Source: Deinococcus sp. Arct2-2
GTDB lineage: Bacteria; Deinococcota; Deinococci; Deinococcales; Deinococcaceae
Direction: 5' to 3'
Length of the DNA: 64,000 nucleotides
Assembly: GCF_004801315.1 (NCBI RefSeq)
Contig: NZ_SSNW01000002.1
Coordinates: 1 to 64,000, forward strand
Positions 1 to 7,974 of this stretch are shown here, piece after piece. The translations under genes were made by a program, and so were the position numbers. The notes beneath the pieces are model-generated. The model was not told the DNA's origin, did not search any database, and saw nothing but the letters and a program-made list of their open reading frames with translations. How positions within the stretch are numbered: the stretch's first letter is position 1; every line of letters begins with the position of its first letter.

Positions 1-47
1 GGAGAGGCAAGCTTTAGTGGCTTAACCAGACCTACGTAAAATCGGGT

Positions 48-164
48 GAGGCCCACCTGAGGGAAACAGCGTCAACCCCTCAGGTGTGTCTCAGGCAGTG
101 CCCCCTCAATGCCTCAGGTAGGTCTCAGGCAAAAGCTCTAAACGCCCCAGGTGTGTCTCAGTGG
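48..164. repeat. Cluster of 20-bp direct repeats with one inverted copy
   Basis: Three near-identical units follow cctcaggtgtgtctcaggca: at 78-97, at 112-131 (two changes) and at 145-164 (changed at both ends). They are spaced 34 and 33 bases start to start. A fourth, inverted copy (gaggcccacctgaggg) lies at about 49-64. Such regularly spaced units can be binding sites for a regulator or initiator protein, or remnants of a mobile element. No gene overlaps them, and the function is unknown. Confidence 0.6.
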
Positions 165-410
165 CATCCAAGTGCGGGTGGGCGGATGTCAAGGCGATCT
201 TGCATCAGTGCGCTTGGATGAATCCTGACACTCCAAAGGTCAACACATTACGCTCCAGTCAACGGGTACGCCGCCGAAACCGTTAAAGAACTCAGCTTTC
301 AGGACGCCGCGCCGATGCGATGACTCTGTCACTCAGTTGGGAGCGGCACTGATGGACGCCCTGAACAACCTCGGCTCTGCTGTTATCTCAAACATAGGTG
401 CGATATACGT

Positions 411-518
411 CACCTGACAGAACAGAACGTGTCCTTGCTCAAGTTCGCAGGCGGCCACACCGTGCCGAGCGAAGTTCAAAATGCGGCATTTGAGTGGCTA
501 GGGCTTGACGAGGGATAG
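411..518 (+). pseudogene. C-terminal remnant of an alpha/beta hydrolase (esterase)
   Basis: This frame encodes 35 residues ending FEWLGLDEG, with AGGHTVPSEVQ just before. The GGH-x-VP motif followed by a tryptophan-containing last helix is how many dienelactone hydrolase or phospholipase/carboxylesterase-like proteins end, with the catalytic histidine in GGH. Upstream in the same frame the sequence stays open only to about 324 and does not look like a hydrolase, so this is probably the stranded 3' end of a decayed gene. The assignment rests on one short motif. Confidence 0.35.
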
Positions 519-1129
519 AGGGTACCGCGTCCACCTCTGCCGCACCGGTGAGGAGTGATCAACCCGGACTCATCACTGATGGTCCGCTTGCCCCAGCGCC
601 ATACCATGACTTTCAGGCGCTCCCAGACATTCACGGAGAGTTCATCGGCCACGGCCTCACTCCTGAACATCACCTCGTTGCCCGTGGCGACGTGAGCGCA
701 GGATCCATCACCGGCAGCCGAACATAGAGCATTGGACGCCTTGGCCCACCAGGGGAACGGCGCCCTTGGCAGGACTGCACGGACGGTGCGTTCACCCACC
801 GCGATTTCCCCATAGACTAGGAACGGCCTTCCTTTGGAGTGTGGGACGCAGGGTGGACCACGCGGAACAACGCGAGGCGCACGGTGTGCAAAGCCCAGCG
901 CCCCTGTTTCCCGACAGTACCGGCTGCACAGCACCGCCCCGAATCCTATGTTTTCTTAATGTGTAAGTGTGATTAAGACTGCTTTATCAAACCTATCTAT
1001 GATCAACATTTCTATACAGTGGAGTCTTTAGTGGGACGAGTACGGCTGAGCTCCATCTTGTGGCACAATCGGGGCCAGCGAGCGGAAACTTCTGCTTCTT
1101 CGTGGACCAGATTCGGCCGGAGGCGTGAC
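519..1129. other. Intergenic stretch, no confident gene
   Basis: A 152-codon open frame exists on the minus strand (476-934), but it has no recognisable domain, an unusual composition and no good ribosome site. The region looks like decayed accessory DNA. The last 170 bases are AT-richer and probably hold the promoter of the KGG gene that follows (for example tatgat near 999 and tataca near 1014), but no convincing -35 box was found. Confidence 0.4.
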
Positions 1130-1366
1130 ATGACCAGCAAGAAAGAGAAGAACAGCGCAAGCAGTGGACGCGGTTTTGCCCGGATGGACCCCCAAAGGCA
1201 GCGCGAGATTGCCAGCAAGGGTGGACAAGCAGCCCACGCCAGCGGCAATGCCCATCAATTTACCTCTGAAGAGGCCCGCGCCGCCGGCCGCAAAGGCGGT
1301 CAGGCCTCCCGCGGCCGCACCAAGGCAGATGGGGCGGCGCCACAAAACACCCAATCTGCAGATTGA
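1130..1366 (+). CDS. KGG repeat stress protein (YciG/GsiB-like)
   Basis: The protein has 78 residues, is highly hydrophilic and Lys/Arg/Ala/Gly-rich. It has two KGG motifs: ASKGGQAAHASG (about residues 28-39) and GRKGGQASRG (about 53-62), separated by FTSEEARAAG. This is the layout of the KGG stress-induced family (YciG, GsiB, con-10). Members are small, disordered hydrophilins induced by desiccation, osmotic or general stress; their biochemical role is unsettled. The ATG at 1130 is chosen because GGAGG lies 6 bases upstream, while the frame upstream (from 1019) has no such site. A strong hairpin terminator follows at 1419, so the gene is monocistronic. The family call is secure; the induction in this organism is inferred. 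Confidence 0.8.
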   Translation: MTSKKEKNSASSGRGFARMDPQRQREIASKGGQAAHASGNAHQFTSEEARAAGRKGGQASRGRTKADGAAPQNTQSAD

Positions 1367-1412
1367 CGCGCAGCGCCGACACCGCTCCTTCGACGCAGGC
1401 TGTGCCCTCCTC

Positions 1413-2750
1413 CTACCCCTCCAGCCCACTCGGCTGGAGTTTTTTGTGCCGGTGTGGGGCCCGGCTATACACCGCGTCGCCACCGATCCAGACCTGCGCT
1501 ACGTCGCTTTGGGTGCCGCCGGCAAACAGGGAGGCCAGCGCGCGTTCGGTGCTGGGGGCATGGGCCAACACGGTGTGCATGATGCTGCCTTCGGGCGGGC
1601 GGAAGTATACTGCGTCAAAGCTCTTGCCGGCGCTGAAATCTCCAATGTGGCCCTCTAGATCCAGGGCTTCGGCTCCGGCGCGGGTCGCGAGATACAGCAG
1701 GTGCGCGGGCGAGAGCGGTACGCCTTCCGGCCCCATCAGTTGCTGCATAAAGTGGGCCTGCAAGCCCTCTTTCAGCATCGAAAAGCCCGTGCCGCCGCCC
1801 ACGTCAGTGCCCAGGGCAACGTGAACGCCCGCGGCCAGGTGACGCCGCAGCGGGAACAGGCCGCTGCCCAGCGCCGAATTGCTGCACGGGCAATGCGCGG
1901 CGGTGCAGCGGTGTTCGGCCATGGCCCCCAGTTCCCGGTCGGTGGGATGAACGCTGTGGGCCAGCACGCTGCGGCGCGTGACCAGTCCGGCGCGTTCATA
2001 CGTATCCAGGTAATCGCGGCTGCTGGGAAACAACTCGCGCACCGTTTGGATTTCACGCCCATTTTCATTGATGTGGCTGGTGAATCTCACGTCCGGGAAC
2101 TCGGTCATCAACGCGGCGCAGGCGTCCAAGATTCTTTCTGAGGCCGACAGGGAAAACCGCGGCGTGACGGCGTAGAGATTGCGGTCTCGCCCGTGCCAGC
2201 GCTCTATCAGCGCCTTGCCTTCCGCGTAGGCCCGCTCCGGCGTGGTGTGCAGCTCGGGGCGCAGCAGCCGGTCGGAGACGACCTGACCCGCCACCGCCCG
2301 CAGCCCCACCCGGCTGGCTTCCTGAAACAACAGGTCGACGGCACTCGCGAAGTGAGAGCCGAACATCAGCGCGGTGGTGGTGCCGTTGCTGGTCAGACCC
2401 GACACGAATTCGCGGGCAATGGCGGCAGCGTAAGCATCGTCGCCGAATTTGGCTTCTTCGGGCAAGGTGATGGTGTCCAGCCAGTCCAGCAGCGGCAACC
2501 CCAGCCCGCCGATCACGCGCACCTGCGGGTAATGCACATGCGTATCGATAAATCCGGGCAACAGCAGGCCGCCGCGCAGGTCGTCTACCGGTTCGTCGGG
2601 ATGGGCGGCGCGAACGTCGGCAAAGCGTCCACTCTGAATGATGTGGCCGTTCTGAACGAGCAGGCCGCCATCGTCTTCGGTGTGCAGAGCTTGATCGGAG
2701 TGGAACGGATTGGCGGGCGTGTGCAGAAAAGTAGCGCGGTAGAGGGTCAT
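1413..2750 (-). CDS. guaD: Guanine deaminase
   Basis: Hydrolyses guanine to xanthine and ammonia, feeding the xanthine dehydrogenase encoded just upstream in the same operon. The product has 445 residues, the usual length. It is an amidohydrolase-fold zinc enzyme: PGFIDTHVHYPQV (HxH metal site, about residue 67), FTSHINENGREI (third histidine), LAHSVHPTDREL, AAHCPCSNSALGSG and ALGTDVGGGTGFSM (metal-binding aspartate) are all present and in family order. The ATG at 2750 begins MTLYRATFLHT and overlaps the xdhC stop by 4 bases (ATGA), which indicates translational coupling; the longer open frame to 2948 is an overlap with xdhC and not coding. The last dozen codons cover the convergent terminator of the KGG gene. 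Confidence 0.92.
   Translation of the reverse strand: MTLYRATFLHTPANPFHSDQALHTEDDGGLLVQNGHIIQSGRFADVRAAHPDEPVDDLRGGLLLPGFIDTHVHYPQVRVIGGLGLPLLDWLDTITLPEEAKFGDDAYAAAIAREFVSGLTSNGTTTALMFGSHFASAVDLLFQEASRVGLRAVAGQVVSDRLLRPELHTTPERAYAEGKALIERWHGRDRNLYAVTPRFSLSASERILDACAALMTEFPDVRFTSHINENGREIQTVRELFPSSRDYLDTYERAGLVTRRSVLAHSVHPTDRELGAMAEHRCTAAHCPCSNSALGSGLFPLRRHLAAGVHVALGTDVGGGTGFSMLKEGLQAHFMQQLMGPEGVPLSPAHLLYLATRAGAEALDLEGHIGDFSAGKSFDAVYFRPPEGSIMHTVLAHAPSTERALASLFAGGTQSDVAQVWIGGDAVYSRAPHRHKKLQPSGLEG
1419..1446 (+). terminator. Rho-independent terminator of the KGG gene
   Basis: A perfect 8-bp stem, ctccagcc at 1419-1426 and ggctggag at 1432-1439, with a 5-base loop, is followed directly by TTTTTT. 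It serves plus-strand transcription. It lies inside the last codons of the convergent guanine deaminase gene, so the same DNA encodes that protein's C-terminal tail (QPSGLEG). Confidence 0.85.
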
Positions 2751-3586
2751 GAAATCCTTTGGGGAGGGAGCACAGGCTGGGGACGGGAGGACTGCTCGAG
2801 CACCTGCACCAGTTGGGCCGCCACACTCACGGCGATCACGGCGGGCGCTTTGCCGCTGATGCCCGGTAAACCAATCGGCGTGGTGATGCGCTCTAGGTCG
2901 GCTTCGGCATGGCCGACCGCCTTCAGTTGCTCGCGGAACCGAATCCATTTCACGCTGGAGCCGATCAGTCCGATGAACCCCAGATCAGGGCGGCGCAGGG
3001 CCGCGTCACACAGGGCGGCGTCTTCAGCGTGGTCGTGGGTCATGACGATCAGGTGACTTCCGGCGGGCAGATCGGGCAGGGTCAACTCGGGAATGGGGAC
3101 GGCGTGAAGGTGAACGGTGGCCGCGCCTGCCAGCACACCCGCCAGCCGTTCGGGGGCCAGTTGCGCTGCCCGCGAATCGGTGAGGTGCAGCTGCACGGGC
3201 AGGCGCGACAAGATCAGCGCCAACTCCAGGCCCACATGCCCGATGCCGAACAGGGCGATGTGCGGCCGCACCGTTGCCAGCGGCTCGAACAGCAGCGTCA
3301 CCTCTCCGCCGCAGCATTGGCGGCCATACTCGTTGGGGGCGCTGTCGTTCAGGCGCAGGGTCAACAGTTCGGGGGCCTGGGCGTGAGTGCGGAGTAGTGC
3401 GCGGGCGCGGGCGACGGCGGTGGCCTCCAGGTTGCCGCCGCCGACGCTGTCCCACGTTTCACCCTGACTGACCACCATTTTGGCTCCGGCCTCACGCGGG
3501 GCATGACCGCGCACGGCAGCGACGGTGATGAGGACGCCGGATTCATTGTGGTCAGTCAGGTGTTGGAGGGCAGCGAGCCAGTTCAC
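2747..3586 (-). CDS. xdhC: Xanthine dehydrogenase accessory protein XdhC
   Basis: Binds the molybdenum cofactor, promotes its sulfuration and inserts it into xanthine dehydrogenase in the cytoplasm. The product has 279 residues. The XdhC/CoxI N-terminal part holds VRGHAPREAGAKMVV and SVGGGNLEA; RQCCGGEVTLLFEP carries the paired cysteines typical of the family; a Rossmann-like domain follows (IALFGIGHVG, about residue 110), ending with VIAVSVAAQLV. Downstream it overlaps guaD by 4 bases; upstream, 317 bases with a GC-rich repeat separate it from xdhB. It sits with its own client genes, which supports the call. Confidence 0.92.
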   Translation of the reverse strand: MNWLAALQHLTDHNESGVLITVAAVRGHAPREAGAKMVVSQGETWDSVGGGNLEATAVARARALLRTHAQAPELLTLRLNDSAPNEYGRQCCGGEVTLLFEPLATVRPHIALFGIGHVGLELALILSRLPVQLHLTDSRAAQLAPERLAGVLAGAATVHLHAVPIPELTLPDLPAGSHLIVMTHDHAEDAALCDAALRRPDLGFIGLIGSSVKWIRFREQLKAVGHAEADLERITTPIGLPGISGKAPAVIAVSVAAQLVQVLEQSSRPQPVLPPQRIS

Positions 3587-3903
3587 TTGGGGGTCCTTGG
3601 TAACGTCGATTTAAGTTTGATGGTGGCTCCCACGTTGGACTCCCCCAGCCCCGCCTCCAGAGGGGTCAGGAGAGGGGCAGCTCGGCTGCGCAGCTCTGCG
3701 GGGCCGCTGAGGAGTGAGCTTGTTGAATTCCAACTTGTCTGAGTCCCTCACCTGAAGCGGAATAGCCAGTTGTCCTGACACTGAGAGTGGCCCGCGCCTT
3801 GCACGCACGGAGGCCTCACACGGAGTCGAGCGGCGGGATTGATGGATGGAAAGGAGTGCAGAGCCGTTCCTACTGCTGCTGTGTCCCACGTTCCACCTCC
3901 CCG
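3587..3903. repeat. Intergenic GC-rich element with dyad symmetry
   Basis: The spacer between xdhB and xdhC holds a G/C-rich segment at about 3638-3710 with nested inverted repeats (for example gcagctc/gagctgc around 3677-3697) and runs of C on one side and G on the other. It is similar in style, but not identical, to the short dispersed repeats at 21874, 32184, 58101, 62603 and 62747. It could stabilise or attenuate the long xdh transcript. No gene was seen. Confidence 0.45.
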
Positions 3904-6258
3904 CTAGTCATCCGCCGCCACCACTTGCGCCCGCTCCTGCCGCGCCTCTTCCAGCGCCCAGAACACGGCTTCGGGGGTGGCCGGGCTGGCGAGCTGTTGC
4001 GGCCGCCCGCTGGGGCCAAACGCGGCGGCGGCCTCCCGCAGGGCTTCGCGCACGCTGATCGCCAGCATCAAGGGCGGCTCTCCGACGGCCTTAGAACCGT
4101 ACACCACGCCGTCTTCGGTGGCTTGTTCCAGCAGGGCCACATGAAAGATTTCAGGCATTTCGGAGAAACTGGGCAGCTTGTAGGTGCTGGCCGACTGGGT
4201 GGCGAGGCGGCCCCGGTGCGGCCCATCAGAAGTGTCCCAGCGCAACTCTTCGAGGGTCAGCCAGCCCGCCCCCTGCACGAAACCGCCTTCGACTTGGCCT
4301 ATATCGATCAGGGGCGAAAGGCTGTCGCCTACATCGTGCAGCAGGTCGGCGCGCAGCAGGCGGTACGCGCCCGTAAAGCCGTCCACTTCCACTTCCGATA
4401 CAGACGCGCCGTAAGAGAAATATTTGAATGGTTCGCCCTGCATGGCCGCCCGGTCCCAGTGCAGGCCCGGCGTGCGGTAGTAGCCCGCCGCCCAGAGTTG
4501 GGTGCGCAGGTGGTAGGCGTCGTGGACGAGCTTGGCAAAATCCAGGCCTTGGTCGGGGTGACCCAGCGGGTACACGCGGCCATTCTCAAAACGCACGTCG
4601 TTGGGATGCACGCCCAGCGCACCCGCCGCCACCGCCGCCAAGCGCCCCTTGATCTGGTCGCAGGCATCCTTGATGGCCCCGCCGTTCAGGTCGGCCCCGG
4701 AACTGGCCGCCGTGGCCGAGGTGTTCGGTACTTTGTCGGTCCGGGTCGGCGCGAGGCGCACGCATTTGAGGGGGACGCCCAGCGCCGTCGCCGCCACCTG
4801 AATCATCTTGGTGTGAAGCCCCTGCCCCATTTCCGTGCCGCCGTGATTGATCAGCACAGAGCCGTCTTTGTAGACGTGAACGAGCGCGCCCGCTTGGTTG
4901 TAGGCGGTGAAATTGAAGGCAATCCCGAACTTGACGGGCGTGATGGCGAGGCCGCGTTTGGTGTGAGGATGGGCCGCGTTGAACACCTCAATCTCGGCTT
5001 GTCGGGCCGCAAAATCGCTCTTTTCCAGCAGCGTTTGCCACACCAGTTGCAGGCGTTCGGCGTGGCGCACGGGTTGCCCGTAGGGCGTGGCCTCGCCGGG
5101 GGCGTAGAAATTGCGCTGGCGCAGATCGGCGGCGTCTAGCCCCAACACAGGCGCGCAGCGGCCCAGAATATCTTCGATCACCAACATGCCTTGTGGCCCG
5201 CCGAAGCCCCGGAACGCCGTCTGGGACGTTTTATTGGTTTTGCAGATGCGGCCCAACACTTCCACGTGCGGAATGTAGTAGGCGTTGTCGATGTGGCACA
5301 GGGCGCGGGCCAGCACGGGTTCAGACAGGTCGAGGCTCCAGCCGCCGTCACTGCTGAGGGTAGCTTGCAGGGCCATCAGGTGGCCTGAATCGTCGAATCC
5401 CACTTTCCAGCGGGCGTGAAAAGGGTGGCGCTTGCCGGTCATGGTGAGGTCTTGGGTGCGGTTCAGGCGCACTCTGACGGGGCGTCCGGTGAGCGCCGCG
5501 CCTAGCGCTGCAATGGCCGCAAAGCCGTGTGGCTGCATCTCTTTGCCGCCGAAGCCGCCCCCCATGCGCAGGCACTGCACGGTGACTTGGCTGGAGGTCA
5601 GGCCCAGCACATGCGCCACGATCTCCTGGGTTTCGGTGGGATGCTGGGTGCTGCACTGAATGAACATTTGGCCCGATTCGTCGGTGTAAGCGAGGGCGGC
5701 GTTGGTTTCCAGATAAAAATGCTCTTGGCCGCCAAACTCGAATTCACCTTCAAAGAGATGCGCGGCCTGCTCAAAGCCCAGTGAGACATCTCCCCGGCGC
5801 AAGGTGGGCTGAGACCCCTGAAAACTGCCCGCTGCAACCGCTTCGGCAATGGTCAGCAGGGCGGGCAAAACTTCATATTCCACCCGAATCGCTTCGGCCC
5901 CCAGCCGCGCCGCGTCGGCGCTGTCGGCCAACACCCAGCAGACCGCGTGGCCGTAGAACATGACTTCTGTAGGAAACAACGGCTCATCGTGTTTCACGCC
6001 CGAATCGTTGACGCCCGGTACGTCGGCGGCCGTCAAGACGCGCACCACGCCGGGAACGCTCAGGGCGGGCGCAGTGTCCAGACCCAGTATCCGGGCGTGG
6101 GCATGGGGCGCTTGCAGGGGCCAGGCGTGCAGCAGCCCTTGCAGGCGCACGCCGAGGTCGTCGGTGTACAGCGCGTGCCCGGTGACGTGCAGGCCGGCGC
6201 TCTCGTGCGGGACGGGGTCGCCCACGGCGCCCAGTGGCGGGCGTTCGAACAAGCTCAT
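3904..6258 (-). CDS. xdhB: Xanthine dehydrogenase, molybdopterin-binding subunit
   Basis: Large subunit of xanthine dehydrogenase, which oxidises hypoxanthine and xanthine to urate at a Mo-cofactor. The product has 784 residues, like bacterial XdhB. The N-terminal part VTGHALYTDDL starts the ald/xan hammerhead domain; MGGGFGGKEMQPHGFAA (about residues 225-240) is the cofactor-binding loop; GFGGPQGMLVIEDIL, NHGGTEMGQGLHTKM and TSATAASSGADLNGGA follow; VGEPPLMLAISVREA near residue 727 holds the catalytic glutamate. The ATG at 6258 overlaps the xdhA stop by 4 bases, so the two subunits are coupled. In this two-gene architecture the iron-sulfur and FAD domains are on XdhA. Confidence 0.95.
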   Translation of the reverse strand: MSLFERPPLGAVGDPVPHESAGLHVTGHALYTDDLGVRLQGLLHAWPLQAPHAHARILGLDTAPALSVPGVVRVLTAADVPGVNDSGVKHDEPLFPTEVMFYGHAVCWVLADSADAARLGAEAIRVEYEVLPALLTIAEAVAAGSFQGSQPTLRRGDVSLGFEQAAHLFEGEFEFGGQEHFYLETNAALAYTDESGQMFIQCSTQHPTETQEIVAHVLGLTSSQVTVQCLRMGGGFGGKEMQPHGFAAIAALGAALTGRPVRVRLNRTQDLTMTGKRHPFHARWKVGFDDSGHLMALQATLSSDGGWSLDLSEPVLARALCHIDNAYYIPHVEVLGRICKTNKTSQTAFRGFGGPQGMLVIEDILGRCAPVLGLDAADLRQRNFYAPGEATPYGQPVRHAERLQLVWQTLLEKSDFAARQAEIEVFNAAHPHTKRGLAITPVKFGIAFNFTAYNQAGALVHVYKDGSVLINHGGTEMGQGLHTKMIQVAATALGVPLKCVRLAPTRTDKVPNTSATAASSGADLNGGAIKDACDQIKGRLAAVAAGALGVHPNDVRFENGRVYPLGHPDQGLDFAKLVHDAYHLRTQLWAAGYYRTPGLHWDRAAMQGEPFKYFSYGASVSEVEVDGFTGAYRLLRADLLHDVGDSLSPLIDIGQVEGGFVQGAGWLTLEELRWDTSDGPHRGRLATQSASTYKLPSFSEMPEIFHVALLEQATEDGVVYGSKAVGEPPLMLAISVREALREAAAAFGPSGRPQQLASPATPEAVFWALEEARQERAQVVAADD

Positions 6259-7697
6259 ACAAGCACCTCCTGACGCTGCTCCGTGCGTTCAAAGTAGAAC
6301 TTCAGCAAGGTCTGCTCCAACATGGCGGCGCGGTAAGCCCCCGAAGCGCGGTGGTCGTCCAGCGGCGTGCCCTCGGTGGCAAGGAGTTGAGCCGCCCGGC
6401 GCACGTTTTGTTCATTCCAGACTTGCCCGGTCAACGCGGCTTCAGCCTTCAGCCCGCGAATGGGGGTGGCCGCCACGCCGCCCAAGCCGATGCGAATACG
6501 CTGCACCGTTTGGCCTTCCAATTCCAGCGCAATGCCCACCGCCACACTGGAAATATCGTCGAAGCGGCGTTTGGCCACCTTGTAAAAACCCGTGACGGGC
6601 GCAAGCGGCAGCGGAATTCGCACGGCGCGGATCAGTTCACCGGATTGCCTGACGGTCTGGCGGTACCCCGCAAAATAGTCGGCCAGCGGCACGTCGCGCT
6701 CTCCCTGCGGCCCCACCAACACCACGCCCGCCTCCAGCGCCAGCAGCACCGGCGGGCTGTCTCCGATGGGCGAGGCCGTGCCCAGATTGCCGCCCAGCGT
6801 GGCACTGTTGCGGATCAGGCGCGAGGCGAAGTGCGGAAACCACTCACGCAGCAGCGGGATTTGGTCGCCCAAGCGCCGCTCCAATTCCGACAGATTCAGG
6901 CCCGCGCCGAGTTCGATGAAGTGGTCGGTGACGGTCAGCGTGCGCAGTTCCGGCAGCCCGTCTACCGCGATGGTGACGCCGGCGCGGGCGTGGCGCAAGT
7001 TCACTTCGACGCCCCAATCGGTGCCGCCTGCCAGTACTTTGGCGTCAGGGTGAGCGGTCAGCACGGCCAGAGCTTCGGCCAACGTCCCGGGGCGGTGGAA
7101 GTCGCCGTCGGGGGTGCTGAGGTACGTGGGCTGGGGCAGAGGCGGCGCTTGGGTGCGGCGCTGGGCGAGTGCATCGGCCTCGGGGGGCAGTGCGAGGGCG
7201 TAAGCCGCGTCCTGAATGGGGCGGTAGCCTGTGCAGCGGCAGAGGTTCCCGCTGAGGGCGTGAATGTCAAATCCATTCGGGCCGTGATGCGGGTCACCTT
7301 CAACCCGTTCAGGCCGGTAATACTCGGCGGCCATACTGACCACGAAGCCGGGGGTGCAGTAGCCGCACTGCGAGCCGCCGCGCACCGCCAACTCGTGCTG
7401 CACGGGATGAAGCGCGTCCGGACGCCCCAACCCCTCCGCCGTCACCACTTCTTGACCCGCCAAGCTGCCCATCAGGACCAGGCAGGCGTTCACCGATTCC
7501 AAGCGCGTGCCGCCGTCCTCCTGGGGCCGCGCCACCAGCACCGCGCACGCTCCGCACTCGCCTTCCGCGCAGCCTTCTTTGCATCCGGTGAGGCCCTGAT
7601 CGCGCAGCCAGTTCAGCAAGGTGGTGTGTGGGCGCACATTCTGAGCGGTCTGGTGCCGCCCGTTGATGGTCAGTTCGACTGCGTGCAGATTGGGCAT
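6255..7697 (-). CDS. xdhA: Xanthine dehydrogenase, Fe-S/FAD subunit
   Basis: Small subunit that moves electrons from the Mo site through two [2Fe-2S] clusters to FAD and NAD. The product has 480 residues. The plant-type ferredoxin cluster is seen in CKEGCAEGECGACAVL (about 40-55), the second cluster in GSQCGYCTPGF and LCRCTGYRPI (about 105-145), and the FAD domain from about 180 on with VLAGGTDWGVEV and LGGNLGTASPIGDSPP. The ATG at 7697 (MPNLHAVELTING) is preferred over the upstream frame to 7730 because AGGAGG lies 7 bases before it. This is the first gene of the xdhA-xdhB-xdhC-guaD run; the promoter is presumably in 7698-7974. Confidence 0.93.
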   Translation of the reverse strand: MPNLHAVELTINGRHQTAQNVRPHTTLLNWLRDQGLTGCKEGCAEGECGACAVLVARPQEDGGTRLESVNACLVLMGSLAGQEVVTAEGLGRPDALHPVQHELAVRGGSQCGYCTPGFVVSMAAEYYRPERVEGDPHHGPNGFDIHALSGNLCRCTGYRPIQDAAYALALPPEADALAQRRTQAPPLPQPTYLSTPDGDFHRPGTLAEALAVLTAHPDAKVLAGGTDWGVEVNLRHARAGVTIAVDGLPELRTLTVTDHFIELGAGLNLSELERRLGDQIPLLREWFPHFASRLIRNSATLGGNLGTASPIGDSPPVLLALEAGVVLVGPQGERDVPLADYFAGYRQTVRQSGELIRAVRIPLPLAPVTGFYKVAKRRFDDISSVAVGIALELEGQTVQRIRIGLGGVAATPIRGLKAEAALTGQVWNEQNVRRAAQLLATEGTPLDDHRASGAYRAAMLEQTLLKFYFERTEQRQEVLV

Positions 7698-7974
7698 GGA
7701 TGGGCCTCCTGATGTCTGAGAGGGTGGCACAAAAAGAAGCTAAGAATTGCGGTGGAGACGATAAAAACTATGACAAGAGAACAGCCCGGTGGTCAGCGTG
7801 CGCCGGCCGCCCGCCGTGTTGATCTACGGCTGGGGGGCAAACGCATGGTTGACGCATAGGGCTGGAAAGGCTCTGGGCGGACGGCTGGTTATCCATGCAG
7901 AACAGCCGTCTGGAGTGTGGGCAATGCTCTGGAACTACTCTAGGACGGCGCTGGGGCGATTGCAAGCCAAACGC

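Noticed and set aside
476..934. 152-codon minus-strand open frame near the window start
   Set aside because: No recognisable domain, no ribosome site and odd composition; decayed DNA is more likely, although a worn transposase cannot be excluded.
2751..2948. N-terminal extension of guanine deaminase
   Set aside because: It would overlap the end of xdhC by 200 bases; the ATGA overlap gives the better start.
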